DNA from: an uncultured Ruminococcus sp. | Lineage (GTDB): Bacteria > Bacillota > Clostridia > Oscillospirales > Acutalibacteraceae | Assembly: GCA_944415425.1 (NCBI GenBank) | Contig: CALYBP010000010.1 | Location: 1 to 42,781, forward strand | Direction of reading: 5' to 3' | Length of the DNA: 42,781 nucleotides | Shown: piece after piece, positions 42,771 to 42,781 of the stretch | Position numbering within the stretch: the first letter of the stretch is position 1 | Layout: every line of letters starts with the position of its first letter | Position numbers and translations under genes: made by a program | The notes under the pieces: generated by a model | Databases searched by the model: none | Told to the model about the DNA's origin: nothing | Seen by the model: the letters and a program-made list of their open reading frames with translations, nothing else

Positions 42771-42781
42771 GCGTTATAATT

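Overview
The window looks like the chromosome of a Gram-positive, endospore-forming anaerobe of the Clostridia, most like a gut Ruminococcus/Oscillospiraceae. It carries a complete spoIIIA operon and a SpoIIQ-like gene, a bacterial V-type ATPase, several secreted proteins with dockerin modules, AT-rich intergenic DNA with Firmicutes-style ribosome binding sites, and frequent GTG/TTG starts. The species call is inference. I see no rRNA, no CRISPR array and no transposase gene.

Layout. 1-10400 (minus strand): one long transcription unit from a strong promoter at 10372-10400. It holds an ACT-domain protein, a UPF0210 protein, and V-ATPase subunits G/H-like, C, I, K, F, E, A, B and D; D runs off the left edge. 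10460-15861: housekeeping genes (PHP phosphoesterase, galU behind a RING-like/zinc-ribbon membrane protein, prfB, phosphoglycerate mutase). Divergent promoters sit between the zinc-ribbon gene and prfB. 16001-20710: spoIIIAA-AH behind a sequence matching a sigma-E promoter. Together with the SpoIIQ-like M23 protein at 37211 these would form the mother cell-forespore channel. 21042-25364: a three-gene unit of an unknown lipoprotein, a variant Lgt-like protein and a clostripain-type lipoprotein. 25599-29927: secreted or surface proteins (GH25 lysozyme with Ig-like repeats and a clipped dockerin, a membrane-anchored beta-rich protein, a propeller-like dockerin protein). 29960-32230: an arsenic-type operon (arsR, permease, redox protein, arsC).

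32331-33000 holds the most interesting element: a promoter, an RNA leader with the core of the SAM-I clan of riboswitches, a matching terminator/antiterminator, and a 124-residue protein of unknown function. Next come a YczE/YitT-type membrane protein, a 73-bp direct repeat, two small membrane proteins, an AT-rich gene resembling the uracil-DNA glycosylase superfamily beside tRNA-Pro, and a HAD protein lacking the nucleophilic aspartate. The right end has SpoIIQ, a cytidylate-kinase-like gene with a structured leader, a very small ORF, and two more dockerin proteins, one a papain-family protease.

Functional themes are ion-motive energy conversion, sporulation, and secretion of dockerin-bearing and lipid-anchored proteins. 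All assignments are by reading motifs; no database search was possible.
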